The translations under genes and the position numbers were made by a program. A stretch of 64,000 bases of DNA from an uncultured Roseovarius sp. (GTDB taxonomy: Bacteria > Pseudomonadota > Alphaproteobacteria > Rhodobacterales > Rhodobacteraceae), in contig NZ_CAMYMD010000084.1 in NCBI RefSeq assembly GCF_947259555.1, positions 62,001 through 126,000 on the forward strand, written 5' to 3'. Below the pieces are notes generated by a model that saw only the letters and a list, made by a program, of their open reading frames with translations, was not told the origin of the DNA and made no database searches. This document shows positions 25,020-34,193 of this stretch, piece by piece. Numbering within the stretch: position 1 is the first letter of the stretch; every line of letters starts with the position of its first letter.

Positions 25020-27259
25020 TGCGGCGTATCGTCTTCGTTGCCGTTCTAATGCTACCGGCCTCGTTTGCTTGCGCCCAATCCATCCGGGTGCGTTCCGGGG
25101 AGCACGAGGGGTTTTCACGTCTCGTTCTCGACATGCCGGCACGTCTGGAATGGTCAAGCGAGCGGCGTGAAGGTGGCGTATCGGTGGTTCTTAAGACTGA
25201 TCGGCCTGAGTTTGATATACGCGGAGTTCATGATCGTTTGACCGAAGGGCGTCTCAAGGAGATCATCGCCCCGGAGGGCCAGAAGCGTCTCGATTTGACG
25301 TTCGCGTGTGATTGTGACGTGAACTTTTTCTGGCACGACAAATCCATGTTGGTCATCGATATTGAGGACAACCCGGTTGGTGCCACGCGCCCGTCCGAGC
25401 GAGAGCTGGTGACCGACGAGGAAAATACCGTGCCGCTAGAGTTCTCTGATGCTTTGCGCCCGATCTCTCGTGCCGTTGAAATGACAACGAAAGCGATCAT
25501 TTCTGGTGCCCAAGAGGGCCTAGCCCGAACTGACTCTGGCAGTGGCTCTCTCCCAGACATGGAAAAGAACCTGATGGCGGAAATGGACCACGCTGCGCGA
25601 CTTGGATTGCTTGAACCATCGATTGTGAAGCAGGCAGAGCGTCGGACGAGATCTGTGCCAGCTCTGAATACGAACGCCGCAGGTCCGAAAATCCAAGGCA
25701 CGTCCTCGCATCATCCATTGCAGAACATGAGGGTTGCACCCGCGGGCGGTCTAGAGCATCTGGTCAGATCCCGAAATCCGGGTGATAGTCGCCATCGCAT
25801 CTTATCGGAGTGTCTTTCCGAGCACCTTGTCGATGTTCCGGCTTGGGGCGCGGATGCGCCTTTTCATGTACAGGTAGGGGCGTTGAATCGGGGCCTCACC
25901 CGCGAATTTGACATGGCGGATCCGGAGGCTATCCTCGCGTTGGCGCGGCTATACGTATTTTTTGGGTTTGGCGCGGAGGCCGCGCAAGTCGTCGCGCTCG
26001 CAGAGCCTTTTACCATCGAGTTGCAGATTGTCGGGGAAATGGCCGCCCTCGTCGATTCTTTTGAGTCAACGCGCGAACATTTGCTTCGGAATGATCTCGG
26101 CTGTGACGGTCCAAGTGTGGTTTGGGCTGCAATTGCTCACCCCACCATCCCGGCAGATCAGCCACTTGATCACCCGGCCATATTGCGATCCTTCGGGGCC
26201 TTGCCCGGGCACTTGCGCCGTCACCTTGGCCCGGAGCTGGCTCGGAAGTTTCTGGAGGCCGGTCATCGGGATACGGCGCATTCGATATTGAGGACCATCC
26301 GATATGCCGAGCCATCCGAGGCACCGGCCAAGGAATTGGCAACGGCGGAACTGGCCTTTGCCAATGGCAAGGATAAACTGGGTGAGGCTGCTCTTGGAGC
26401 CGCGATAGAACATAGCCTAGAGCCATCTGCAAAGGCTGTACTGGCATTGATCGAACGCCGGCTTGGCGAAAATCGACAGGTCCCGTATGACAGTGCGCAA
26501 CTGGCCGGTGCCTACTTCCAGGAACATCGCGGAGAACCCTTCGGGCGCGCGCTTGGCAATGCCTATGTACGGGCGTTGGCGGCGGCGGGGGCATTCGAAG
26601 ACGCATTTTCCGAACTTCGGCGCATCGCTCCCGACCTGATGCAAGCGACGGAAGCCGAGACACGGAATGATCTAGTCAGGCTGTTGGTCGAGCAGGCGGG
26701 AGATATCGACTTTTTGCGTTATGCGGCAGGAGCCCCCTCCGAGCATCTGCGAGTGCTACCTCATGAAACGGCGCTCAGTATCGCAGAACGGCTTTTGAAC
26801 GTTGGACTTGTCTTGGAGGCATCTCAAGTCATGGATCAGGTGAACGCAGGCGTGCAAAGTGAACGGCATAGCCTGATCCTTGCGGAAATCGAATTGAAGT
26901 TGGGGCACCCGCACGCGGCTGAAGCGGAGTTGCTGGGCCTTGTTAGCCCTGAGAGCGCCCGCGCAAAAGCGCGTGCTCGCAGTATGTTGGGGGATTATGC
27001 GGCTGCTGCGGAGTATCTATCCGACTTGGGCGATTCGGCTGAGGCGCAGCAAGCGGCCTGGAGGGCGGAAGATTGGTCCAAACTGGCGCAATCCGATGAC
27101 GAAGTCATCCGGAAACTGGCGGCCTTGGTCGTTGAGGAGGAAACGCCGGATGGCGAGGACCTTCTGGCGCGCAATCTACGCCTTTTGGACCAAAGTGCGA
27201 GTTTGCGAGACGCTCTGGTCGAGCTCCTTGAGAGCCCGTCCTTCGCCACAAGCCCCTGA
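25019..27259 (+). CDS. large exported helical-repeat protein coupled to motA
   Basis: 746 residues from the ATG at 25019, which overlaps the motA stop (TGATG); the track uses a GTG one codon earlier. A signal peptide (RRIVFVAVLMLPASFACA) is followed by a beta-rich domain (about 24-115, IRVRSGEHEGFSRLVLDMPARLEW) resembling AMIN peptidoglycan- or envelope-targeting domains. Then come a Ser/Thr-rich linker (about 120-250) and a long all-helical region (about 270-740) that looks like TPR/SEL-type repeats. I recognise no named family. Tight coupling to motA suggests a periplasmic stator- or motor-associated scaffold, perhaps taking the place of MotC. Confidence 0.7.
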   Translation: MRRIVFVAVLMLPASFACAQSIRVRSGEHEGFSRLVLDMPARLEWSSERREGGVSVVLKTDRPEFDIRGVHDRLTEGRLKEIIAPEGQKRLDLTFACDCDVNFFWHDKSMLVIDIEDNPVGATRPSERELVTDEENTVPLEFSDALRPISRAVEMTTKAIISGAQEGLARTDSGSGSLPDMEKNLMAEMDHAARLGLLEPSIVKQAERRTRSVPALNTNAAGPKIQGTSSHHPLQNMRVAPAGGLEHLVRSRNPGDSRHRILSECLSEHLVDVPAWGADAPFHVQVGALNRGLTREFDMADPEAILALARLYVFFGFGAEAAQVVALAEPFTIELQIVGEMAALVDSFESTREHLLRNDLGCDGPSVVWAAIAHPTIPADQPLDHPAILRSFGALPGHLRRHLGPELARKFLEAGHRDTAHSILRTIRYAEPSEAPAKELATAELAFANGKDKLGEAALGAAIEHSLEPSAKAVLALIERRLGENRQVPYDSAQLAGAYFQEHRGEPFGRALGNAYVRALAAAGAFEDAFSELRRIAPDLMQATEAETRNDLVRLLVEQAGDIDFLRYAAGAPSEHLRVLPHETALSIAERLLNVGLVLEASQVMDQVNAGVQSERHSLILAEIELKLGHPHAAEAELLGLVSPESARAKARARSMLGDYAAAAEYLSDLGDSAEAQQAAWRAEDWSKLAQSDDEVIRKLAALVVEEETPDGEDLLARNLRLLDQSASLRDALVELLESPSFATSP

Positions 27260-27349
27260 GCTTGGCGCATCCTTACCAAATCTCAACACCCGGATTCTAT
27301 GCTGGATGCACGAGTGAAAGAACGTCGTTCTTCGAGGAGATTCCTTGGT

Positions 27350-28120
27350 ATGTTACATAGTAAATCGTGGCCCGGTAACTTGCGGGTGGCTTGCTCTATA
27401 CCCATCAGCAGCGTGGTCCGTCGCCTGGCCGGTTTTTCTGTCATGTGTCTAATGGCGGGCACCGCGGGCGTTCTGTCAGCTTCAGACAGAGCCGTGGTGT
27501 TGAATACCTGCGATGTCGCGGCATATCGCGCATCTATTGCAACAGGAGTCCCTTTGTCCGTGCTCAGGTCGGTGACGCGTGCGGAAACCGGGCGCGGGGT
27601 TCTCGGGGACCTTACGCCATGGCCCTGGACGGTCAACATGGAGGGGGCAGGACATTGGTTCGACAGCAGAGACGCAGCGCTGTCCTATGTCTACGCAGAG
27701 TTTGGACGCGGCGCGCGAAGTTTTGACATCGGATGCTTTCAGATCAACTACCGATGGCATGGCGAAGCCTTTCGGTCCATTGATCACATGCTTGATCCAG
27801 TCTCGAATGCGACATATGCGGCGAAATTCTTGTCGGATTTGCACGAAGAGACCGGAAACTGGTCAATTGCAGCAGGTACTTATCATTCCCGAACTGCTGA
27901 ATATGCCAACGCATACAGAGATCGCTTCGACCGTATTCATGCGCGCCTCGCTGAAACGACAACTCGGCTTCAAAGGGGGGCAAAACAGGCAAAGTCCCAT
28001 TCGCTTTTGGAAGATTCGACCGTCTCCGTTCGATCGCGTGCGCTCGGGTCCTCAGTGCCTAAGGGCGGTGTTGCGGGCTCCGTATTTGGCGATAAGCGCA
28101 GTGCTTTCATAGGTCTCTGA
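27350..28120 (+). CDS. flagellar lytic transglycosylase (SLT domain)
   Basis: 256 residues from the ATG at 27350 (GAGGAG upstream); the track's 27299 has no ribosome-binding site. An N-terminal export segment (LAGFSVMCLMAGTAGVLSAS) precedes an SLT-type lysozyme-like domain: the catalytic glutamate is in SVTRAETGRG and the family motif in DIGCFQINYRWHG. In Rhodobacter sphaeroides FlgJ lacks a muramidase domain and a separate enzyme, SltF, opens the wall for the rod; this gene, placed between the stator genes and flhA, is a good candidate for that role. Confidence 0.8.
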   Translation: MLHSKSWPGNLRVACSIPISSVVRRLAGFSVMCLMAGTAGVLSASDRAVVLNTCDVAAYRASIATGVPLSVLRSVTRAETGRGVLGDLTPWPWTVNMEGAGHWFDSRDAALSYVYAEFGRGARSFDIGCFQINYRWHGEAFRSIDHMLDPVSNATYAAKFLSDLHEETGNWSIAAGTYHSRTAEYANAYRDRFDRIHARLAETTTRLQRGAKQAKSHSLLEDSTVSVRSRALGSSVPKGGVAGSVFGDKRSAFIGL

Positions 28121-28123
28121 AGC

Positions 28124-30208
28124 ATGGCATGGGTTTCTCTAAGGGCGATTTTTCAGCCGACGGTCCTTCTTGCGATTGCGCTCATGGCCGTCATCGTAAT
28201 GATGATCTTGCCCGTCCCGTCATGGATGCTTGACGTGGGGTTGGCAGCGTCTTTCTCACTTGCCATTTTGATTTTCACAGTGACTTTGTTCATCGAACGG
28301 CCACTGGATTTCTCTGCCTTTCCTACAATTCTCCTTGCCTCGCTCATGCTCCGGCTCTCGCTGAATGTTTCATCGACCAAGCTGATCATCGGTGAAGGCC
28401 ACACAGGGACGGATGCAGCTGGCGAGGTCATCGAAGGTTTTGCCAATTTTATTATTGGTGGAAATGTATTCTTGGGGCTCGTCGTTTTCTCGGTTTTGCT
28501 GATCGTGAACTTTCTGGTGATAACCAAGGGTGCAGCACGGATGGCCGAAGTAGGGGCGCGGTTTGCGCTTGACGGCATGCCGGGCAAGCAGTTGGCGATC
28601 GACAGCGATATGTCGGCGGGAGCCATAGATCATCAGGAGGCGAGAGACCGCCGCGAACGCGAACAGCAGGAAACCACATTCTTCGGGTCGCTTGATGGGG
28701 CATCCAAATTCGTCAAGGGCGATGCGGTTGCAGGGCTCTTAATTACGCTTCTGAACTTGTTCATCGGGCTGATGATCGGGATTGTGTTGCATGACATGCC
28801 GGTTGGTCGCGCATTTGAAACCTATACGATTTTGACGATTGGTGATGGCTTGGTCACGCAAATACCGGCTGTGATCATATCCATCGCATCCGCCCTGTTA
28901 CTGGCGCGGGGCGGAAACAAGGGTGCAACCGATCTGACGATCGTCGAACAACTCGGGCGCCATCCGGCCGCACTTGTGACCGTTGCGTTGCTGATGGTGG
29001 TCTTTGCTCTGGTGCCAGGGCTGCCCTTTCTTCCATTCATGATTGGTGGGCTTGTGTTGGGCGCAATCGCATTCTTCAGCTTCAGGCATCGTCGGGACAG
29101 TATGCCATCTACTGATACGGCACCTAGACCCGTGGTGATGCCTGAAAAATCCATGGGAGATATCCTTGAACTTGATGACATCCACGTTGAATTTGCACCT
29201 GATCTGGTCAATATGGTCCTTGATCCCGGCACCGGACTAGAGGCGCGTATCGCCAATCTTCGCCGGTTCGTCGCAACGAGTTATGGTGTTATCCTCCCCG
29301 ATATTCGATTGACCGATGATCCGGGCATGCCGGCTAGCAGCTATGTGATCCGCATACACGGAGTGGAGCAAGCACGCGCTTTTCTGATGGAAAATCATAT
29401 GCTTGCGCTTGATCCAGATCACCACCCTGGGCTCCCGTCTGGCGATACTGTTCAAGAACCTGTCTACGGTGCGCCTGCCCGATGGATACCGGCGCATGAT
29501 CAGGACCATGCTGCGCTCTCGGGCGTCACGCTAGTCGCGCCACCAGAGGTTCTGGCCACCCATTTACTTGAGGTCATACGCCGCAATTTAAGTCGTTTGT
29601 TTACAATGAAGGCGATGCGGCGACTATTGGATGAGATGGCTAACCTGAGTGATCAAGCGCGCGCCGAGGCCAATCGCAAGCTTTTGGAGGAGATGATTCC
29701 GGATCGTGTCTCTCCTGATCTGCTTCATGCGGTGCTGCGCTTGCTGTTGGCCGAGCAAGTTTCGATCCGCAACATGCCTCTTATTCTTGAGGCGATTGCG
29801 GAGGGGCGACACCTTGGCAATCAGCCGGAAATGATCTGTGAGCATGTTCGACAAAGGCTTGGCTTTCAGATGGTCGCCAATATGCAACGAGCGGATGGTA
29901 GCTTACCCCTTATACAACTGGCACCGGAATGGGAGGATACATTCGTCACGTACCAGTCAGATGGCGACCGGGGTCGAATGGATGTCGCTTTACCCCCAGA
30001 TGTATTCAACACCCTGACATCGGCCGTGGCCGAGCAGGTGAAACAGGCCGGTGAAAACGGCGTATCGCCGGTCCTGGTTACCTCAAGCATGCGTCGGAGG
30101 TTTCTGCGAACCATCTTGATAGCGAGAAATCTTACACTTCCCGTAATGTCGTTTGAAGAGATCGGACCCGATAGCAAACCGGCCTTGGTCGGCGTGGTGG
30201 GCGTGTGA
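28124..30208 (+). CDS. flhA: flagellar export gate protein FlhA
   Basis: 694 residues, full length. The N-terminal half has about eight membrane helices and the conserved cytoplasmic FHIPEP-type loop (ITKGAARMAEVGARFALDGMPGKQLAIDSDMSAG). The C-terminal half is the cytosolic docking platform for chaperone-substrate complexes (APPEVLATHLLEVIRRNLSRLFTMKAMRRLLDEM). It begins three bases after the transglycosylase and its stop overlaps fliR. Confidence 0.96.
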   Translation: MAWVSLRAIFQPTVLLAIALMAVIVMMILPVPSWMLDVGLAASFSLAILIFTVTLFIERPLDFSAFPTILLASLMLRLSLNVSSTKLIIGEGHTGTDAAGEVIEGFANFIIGGNVFLGLVVFSVLLIVNFLVITKGAARMAEVGARFALDGMPGKQLAIDSDMSAGAIDHQEARDRREREQQETTFFGSLDGASKFVKGDAVAGLLITLLNLFIGLMIGIVLHDMPVGRAFETYTILTIGDGLVTQIPAVIISIASALLLARGGNKGATDLTIVEQLGRHPAALVTVALLMVVFALVPGLPFLPFMIGGLVLGAIAFFSFRHRRDSMPSTDTAPRPVVMPEKSMGDILELDDIHVEFAPDLVNMVLDPGTGLEARIANLRRFVATSYGVILPDIRLTDDPGMPASSYVIRIHGVEQARAFLMENHMLALDPDHHPGLPSGDTVQEPVYGAPARWIPAHDQDHAALSGVTLVAPPEVLATHLLEVIRRNLSRLFTMKAMRRLLDEMANLSDQARAEANRKLLEEMIPDRVSPDLLHAVLRLLLAEQVSIRNMPLILEAIAEGRHLGNQPEMICEHVRQRLGFQMVANMQRADGSLPLIQLAPEWEDTFVTYQSDGDRGRMDVALPPDVFNTLTSAVAEQVKQAGENGVSPVLVTSSMRRRFLRTILIARNLTLPVMSFEEIGPDSKPALVGVVGV

Positions 30209-30975
30209 CGTCTCTGCCTGCGCTGCTTGACACTGCTCATGAGATGCTTTGGCTGCATGCGCTGGTGTTCTTTCGCATCGCTCCAATCATCGGGCTTTTG
30301 CCCGGATTTGGTGAGCAGTCGGTTCCCATGCGGATCAAGCTGATCCTTGCGCTCGCATTTACGCTGGTCACGTCACCAGCGCTGATGCCTGAGCTTTCTA
30401 AGGTCATCGAAGAGCAGGCGGTCACAGGTCATGCAATACTTGCTGAAACGCTTGTCGGCATCGTGATCGGCATTGGGCTTCGGTTGTTCCTGATGACGTT
30501 GCAAATGGCGGGCTCGATCGCCGCGCAATCGACTTCCCTGTCGCAAATTCTCGGGAGCGCCAGCGTCACGCCGCTTCCGGCCATGGGGCATCTTCTGGTC
30601 ACTGGCGGGCTCGCTCTCATGATGCTTCTCGGGCTTCACTTGCGCGTAGCCGAGCTTATCATACACAGTTACCGGATCTTCCCCGCCACGGAATTTCCAG
30701 CTGTGGAAGCCGTTTCGCAATGGGGTGTGGCGCGCATCGCTCATGCCTTCTCATTTGGCTTCACGCTTGCGGCCCCCTTCGTGCTGGTGTCGGTCCTCTA
30801 CAATCTCACCTTGGGCATCATAAATCGCGCAATGCCACAACTCATGGTGGTTTTCGTCGGTGCCCCGGCCATCACTGCGCTCGCACTTTTTCTCCTCATG
30901 CTTGTCGCTCCGGTCCTCTTGGTGGTCTGGGTTCAGGGCCTTGCGGCGTTCATTGCAAATCCATTTGGTGGATAG
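30205..30975 (+). CDS. fliR: flagellar export gate protein FliR
   Basis: 256 residues with about six membrane helices. It is part of the FliP-FliQ-FliR entry gate. It uses a GTG start that overlaps the flhA stop (GTGA). Family segments are VFFRIAPIIGLLPGFGEQSVPMRIKLILALAFTLV and LAAPFVLVSVLYNLTLGIINRAMPQLMVVFVGAP. flhB follows two bases after the stop. Confidence 0.94.
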   Translation: MTSLPALLDTAHEMLWLHALVFFRIAPIIGLLPGFGEQSVPMRIKLILALAFTLVTSPALMPELSKVIEEQAVTGHAILAETLVGIVIGIGLRLFLMTLQMAGSIAAQSTSLSQILGSASVTPLPAMGHLLVTGGLALMMLLGLHLRVAELIIHSYRIFPATEFPAVEAVSQWGVARIAHAFSFGFTLAAPFVLVSVLYNLTLGIINRAMPQLMVVFVGAPAITALALFLLMLVAPVLLVVWVQGLAAFIANPFGG

Positions 30976-30977
30976 AG

Positions 30978-32066
30978 ATGGACGGGCAGGAAGACGATAC
31001 TGAGAAAACCCATGAGCCGACCCAGCACAAACTGGACGAGGCGCGCAAAAAGGGTGAGGTCGCGCGCTCTGCTGATTTGAACACGGCAGGATCCTATGGC
31101 GGGCTTTTGCTGGCGCTTTTGCTCTTAGGTGGTACAAGCGTTCAGACTGTCAGCGGGAGCCTGATGGTTTTGCTCGACCAGCCGCACCAACTTGCCAATC
31201 TAATTTTTAAAGATGGGCGCGCGTCCTCTGCCCTTGGTGGTCTGCTAGGGCAAGGAATGGGCGGGCTCTCGGTCTTGTTTATCGTACCGGCGCTGGCCGC
31301 GTTGCTCACGGTGTTTGCGCAGCGTAGTTTCGTCGTCGCACCTAGTAAGCTCGAGCCAAAGCTGTCTCGGGTTGACCCTGTTGAAAATGCCAAGAACAAG
31401 TTTGGACCATCCGGTCTTTTCGAGTTTGCCAAGAGCTTTTCCAAGCTGGTTCTTTATTGTGCGTTATTAGGCAGTTTTCTGTCCCATCGCCTTTCGGAAA
31501 TGGCCGGTGCCGTGCACGCGGCACCGGCGATGATAGGCGCTATGATCGGGCAAATAATCATCGAGTTTCTATTGATCACCTTTCTGATCACCTTGGCCGT
31601 GGGTGTGATTGATTATCTCTGGCAGTATTTCGATCACCTGCGTCGGCAGCGGATGTCACATAAGGAAGTGCGCGACGAGATGAAGCAGAATGATGGTGAT
31701 CCCGCCGTCAAACAGCAACGCCGTCGGCGAGGCATGGAAATCGCATCGCAGCAAATGATGGCGGATGTGCCGGGGGCGGATGTGGTGATCGTCAATCCGA
31801 CGCATTTCGCGGTCGCGTTGAAGTGGAGCCGTGCCCCGGGCTCTGCTCCGGTCTGTGTGGCCAAGGGTGTTGACCACATTGCCCTGGCAATTCGCAAGCT
31901 TGCACAGGAACACGGCGTTCCCGTTCAACTTGATCCACCGGTTGCAAGGGCCCTGCATGCCACCACAAATCTGGGTGAGGAAATCGACCCGGACCAATAT
32001 GCGGCGGTTGCTGTGGCCATCCGATTTGCCGATGAAATGAGGCGCAAGACCAGGAGTTTCGGATGA
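30978..32066 (+). CDS. flhB: flagellar export switch protein FlhB
   Basis: 362 residues from the ATG at 30978; the track's longer ORF runs back through fliR. It begins MDGQEDDTEKTHEPTQHKLDEARKKGEVARS, the family N-terminus, followed by four membrane helices. The cytoplasmic domain has the autocleavage site in VVIVNPTHFAVALKW (NPTH), so the switch that changes export from hook to filament substrates should work. The stop overlaps the FliJ-like gene by four bases. Confidence 0.95.
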   Translation: MDGQEDDTEKTHEPTQHKLDEARKKGEVARSADLNTAGSYGGLLLALLLLGGTSVQTVSGSLMVLLDQPHQLANLIFKDGRASSALGGLLGQGMGGLSVLFIVPALAALLTVFAQRSFVVAPSKLEPKLSRVDPVENAKNKFGPSGLFEFAKSFSKLVLYCALLGSFLSHRLSEMAGAVHAAPAMIGAMIGQIIIEFLLITFLITLAVGVIDYLWQYFDHLRRQRMSHKEVRDEMKQNDGDPAVKQQRRRRGMEIASQQMMADVPGADVVIVNPTHFAVALKWSRAPGSAPVCVAKGVDHIALAIRKLAQEHGVPVQLDPPVARALHATTNLGEEIDPDQYAAVAVAIRFADEMRRKTRSFG

Positions 32067-32500
32067 AACGCGATGCCTATGCCGGAATTGTGGGCTTGAC
32101 CGACGCGCTCTATCAAGCGCAGGCGGCACAGCTGCAGGCTCTTTTCGCCGAAGAACAAAGGTTGCGTGCAGAGATCAGTCAACTCGAGTCCGTCCGCTGT
32201 GCCGCCCGTGACGCGCCAAACGAAAGTTTGCTGGGCTATCGTGAAGTCGGAGCTGATCTGATGTGGCAGGGCTTTATCGGCCGGAGAAAGTCAGAATTGC
32301 ATTCTGAACTGGCTAGACTCTTGGGCCGCAAAGGACAGATGACTGTCCGTATGCGCCATGCATTCGGCAAGCATCAGGCGGCTTGCCAACTCTCACAGAC
32401 CGAGACAAATGGCCGGATCGCCCGCCGCATTGCAAAGCGTGCCGGCCTTGTTGATGAGTTTGCGCTGCTGGTGGCGCGGGGCGATCGCGACATCGAGTAG
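32063..32500 (+). CDS. FliJ-like coiled-coil protein after flhB
   Basis: 145 residues, soluble, rich in Arg, Glu and Leu, predicted as a long alpha-helical hairpin (about 12-55 and 70-125). Size, composition and membership of the export operon fit FliJ, the stalk of the export ATPase, which is short and poorly conserved. fliI itself is 5 kb downstream on the same strand. It is coupled to flhB by ATGA. The assignment is structural and positional; I cannot see a diagnostic motif. Confidence 0.5.
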   Translation: MKRDAYAGIVGLTDALYQAQAAQLQALFAEEQRLRAEISQLESVRCAARDAPNESLLGYREVGADLMWQGFIGRRKSELHSELARLLGRKGQMTVRMRHAFGKHQAACQLSQTETNGRIARRIAKRAGLVDEFALLVARGDRDIE

Positions 32501-32520
32501 TGGTCTAGCGGGAAGAACCG

Positions 32521-33006
32521 TCACACGTCCTGCCGGGCGATCTCGGTGATGAGTACCCCTTGCACCGCCTCGCCAAGAATGTTCCGTGCCACGTCAAGCA
32601 ACGAGGCGCGCAGCATATCCATGTTGCGCGCATTCGTGAATGCGCCGTCGAAACCACCTATGTTCGCGTGATCGAAAAGCGCCTGGAGCAAGGCATCGCG
32701 AAGCTTTGGCTCACGCTCATAGACAGCCGAGGCGCTGCCTGGTCCGGTTTCAACACTGAGCGACAGGACCACCATTGCGCCGATCATGTCGCGGTCAACG
32801 ACCGGGACGACGAACTGATTATTGAGTTTGACAATTTCTGTCGGATTCGTATCGGGCGGTGTGTGACCGTGGGACAGGACCTGATCGGTTGTTTCGGTTG
32901 GGGCGTCGTCACCGATATCGGATTCGGATCTTAACATATGTCCCGCACCCGCCCCCGCCACGATCCCGATTAACAGTAGAAAGACTGGCAGTAGCTTTGA
33001 GATCAT
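32521..33006 (-). CDS. second FliL-like protein
   Basis: 161 residues. An N-terminal membrane helix (LLPVFLLLIGIVAGAGAGHML) and an exported FliL-like domain (IVKLNNQFVVPVVDRDMIGAMVVLSLSVETGP, ending GVLITEIARQDV). It differs clearly from FliL at 22552 and lacks its Gly-rich stretch. It is the last gene of the flgB-flgH operon. Two FliL-type proteins in one cluster may act at different stages or on different stators. Confidence 0.75.
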   Translation of the reverse strand: MISKLLPVFLLLIGIVAGAGAGHMLRSESDIGDDAPTETTDQVLSHGHTPPDTNPTEIVKLNNQFVVPVVDRDMIGAMVVLSLSVETGPGSASAVYEREPKLRDALLQALFDHANIGGFDGAFTNARNMDMLRASLLDVARNILGEAVQGVLITEIARQDV

Positions 33007-33030
33007 GGCGTAGGGCCTCCTTTGGCTGGT

Positions 33031-33768
33031 TCAGAAGGGCAAAATGGCATCCAGAACCTGCTGGCCCAGCCTCGGCTGCTGGACGTCGGTAATCTGGCCG
33101 CGCCCGCCATAGGAAATGCGCGCTGCCGCGATCTTGTCATAGGTGATCTCGTTCTTGCGCGAAATATCCTCTGGTCTCACAAACCCGGTGACCAGCAATT
33201 CGCGCAGTTCGAAATTGACCCTTACCTCTTGTGACCCTTGGATCTCCAGAACGCCATTGGGAAGGACCTGCATCACCGTGGCCGCCACGCGCAGTGTCAG
33301 CTCTTCGCTGCGGCTCACCGAGCCGTCGCCGCCGGACCGTCCGGAGGAGTTGAGCCCGACTGCGCGATCGAGACTGGCGCCTTCCGGCAGGTCCTTGTTG
33401 ATCCGTTGCGGCAGCCCGAAAAGGTCCGGGATCGCGAGGGTCTCCGATCCGGAACGGGAACGTTCGGTCGAATTCGATATCTCGGCCTCCTCATCGATCT
33501 CGATTACGACTGTCATGATATCGCCCCTCTGGGCTGCGCGCCGATCCCCCAGCAGGGATTGTTTGCCTCCGCTCCAGAGTGATGCATGTTGCAATGCTGT
33601 TTCTCGTGCGGTTGATAGTGGCAGTCCCGGGTTGAGCATCGCGAGCTGCTCGGTGGAATTCATGGTGGGTGTGAAGCTGGGTGCCTTGCCGATATGGTCC
33701 ATACGCGCGCAGGCGGCGACGGAAAGGATCAGGATCAGGCTGATTGGGAGGCGAAAAGACGGCATCAT
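33031..33768 (-). CDS. flgH: flagellar L-ring lipoprotein FlgH
   Basis: 245 residues. The signal peptide ends in a lipobox (ILSVAAC), so the mature protein is lipid-anchored in the outer membrane. Family motifs are SLWSGGKQSLLGDRRAAQRGDIMTVVIEIDEEAEISNST and EIQGSQEVRVNFELRELLVTGFVRPEDISRKNEI, ending ARISYGGRGQITDVQQPRLGQQVLDAILPF. Together with FlgI it forms the LP-ring bushing. Five bases separate it from flgA. Confidence 0.95.
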   Translation of the reverse strand: MMPSFRLPISLILILSVAACARMDHIGKAPSFTPTMNSTEQLAMLNPGLPLSTARETALQHASLWSGGKQSLLGDRRAAQRGDIMTVVIEIDEEAEISNSTERSRSGSETLAIPDLFGLPQRINKDLPEGASLDRAVGLNSSGRSGGDGSVSRSEELTLRVAATVMQVLPNGVLEIQGSQEVRVNFELRELLVTGFVRPEDISRKNEITYDKIAAARISYGGRGQITDVQQPRLGQQVLDAILPF

Positions 33769-33773
33769 CGTTC

Positions 33774-34193
33774 CTATTGCGAGACCATGATCTGGCCGGT
33801 TGACGTAACGCGACCCGTGATTGTCGCGCGCGAAGTCAGGTTCATCGCCCGGACGCGATCGCCAATGCCCGCCCGTTCCAGTGACCGACCCTCGATCGTG
33901 ATCTGAAGGCCCACGCGCGCGTAGATGAGGGGAACAATCTGATTGCGTTCCACGATGGCAGGTGGGCCTACGTGGGCGGCGCGAACCTGACGCCCGGGAT
34001 AGAGCGCGACGCGCGTTTCCATGCCAATCAGATCGGACAGGACCACGTCACCTTTGCCTGTGTCAGGTTTCAAAAGCAGGTCGCCGGGGCCAAGGATTTC
34101 CTGTGCCCGGATTGTGCGGGTTGCCACGATCATGTCCGCCAGCACTGGGCTAGCCAACATGATAGTAAACGTGAATGCTACCGGAAACCGCAT
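33774..34193 (-). CDS. flgA: flagellar P-ring assembly chaperone FlgA
   Basis: 139 residues, exported (signal peptide ending near SPVLA). It is short, containing only the SAF-like and C-terminal beta domains (IVATRTIRAQEILGPGDLLLKPD; ARVGLQITIEGRSLERAGIGDRVRAMNLTSRATITGRV). FlgA chaperones FlgI during P-ring assembly. It overlaps the flgG stop by one base. Confidence 0.9.
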   Translation of the reverse strand: MRFPVAFTFTIMLASPVLADMIVATRTIRAQEILGPGDLLLKPDTGKGDVVLSDLIGMETRVALYPGRQVRAAHVGPPAIVERNQIVPLIYARVGLQITIEGRSLERAGIGDRVRAMNLTSRATITGRVTSTGQIMVSQ

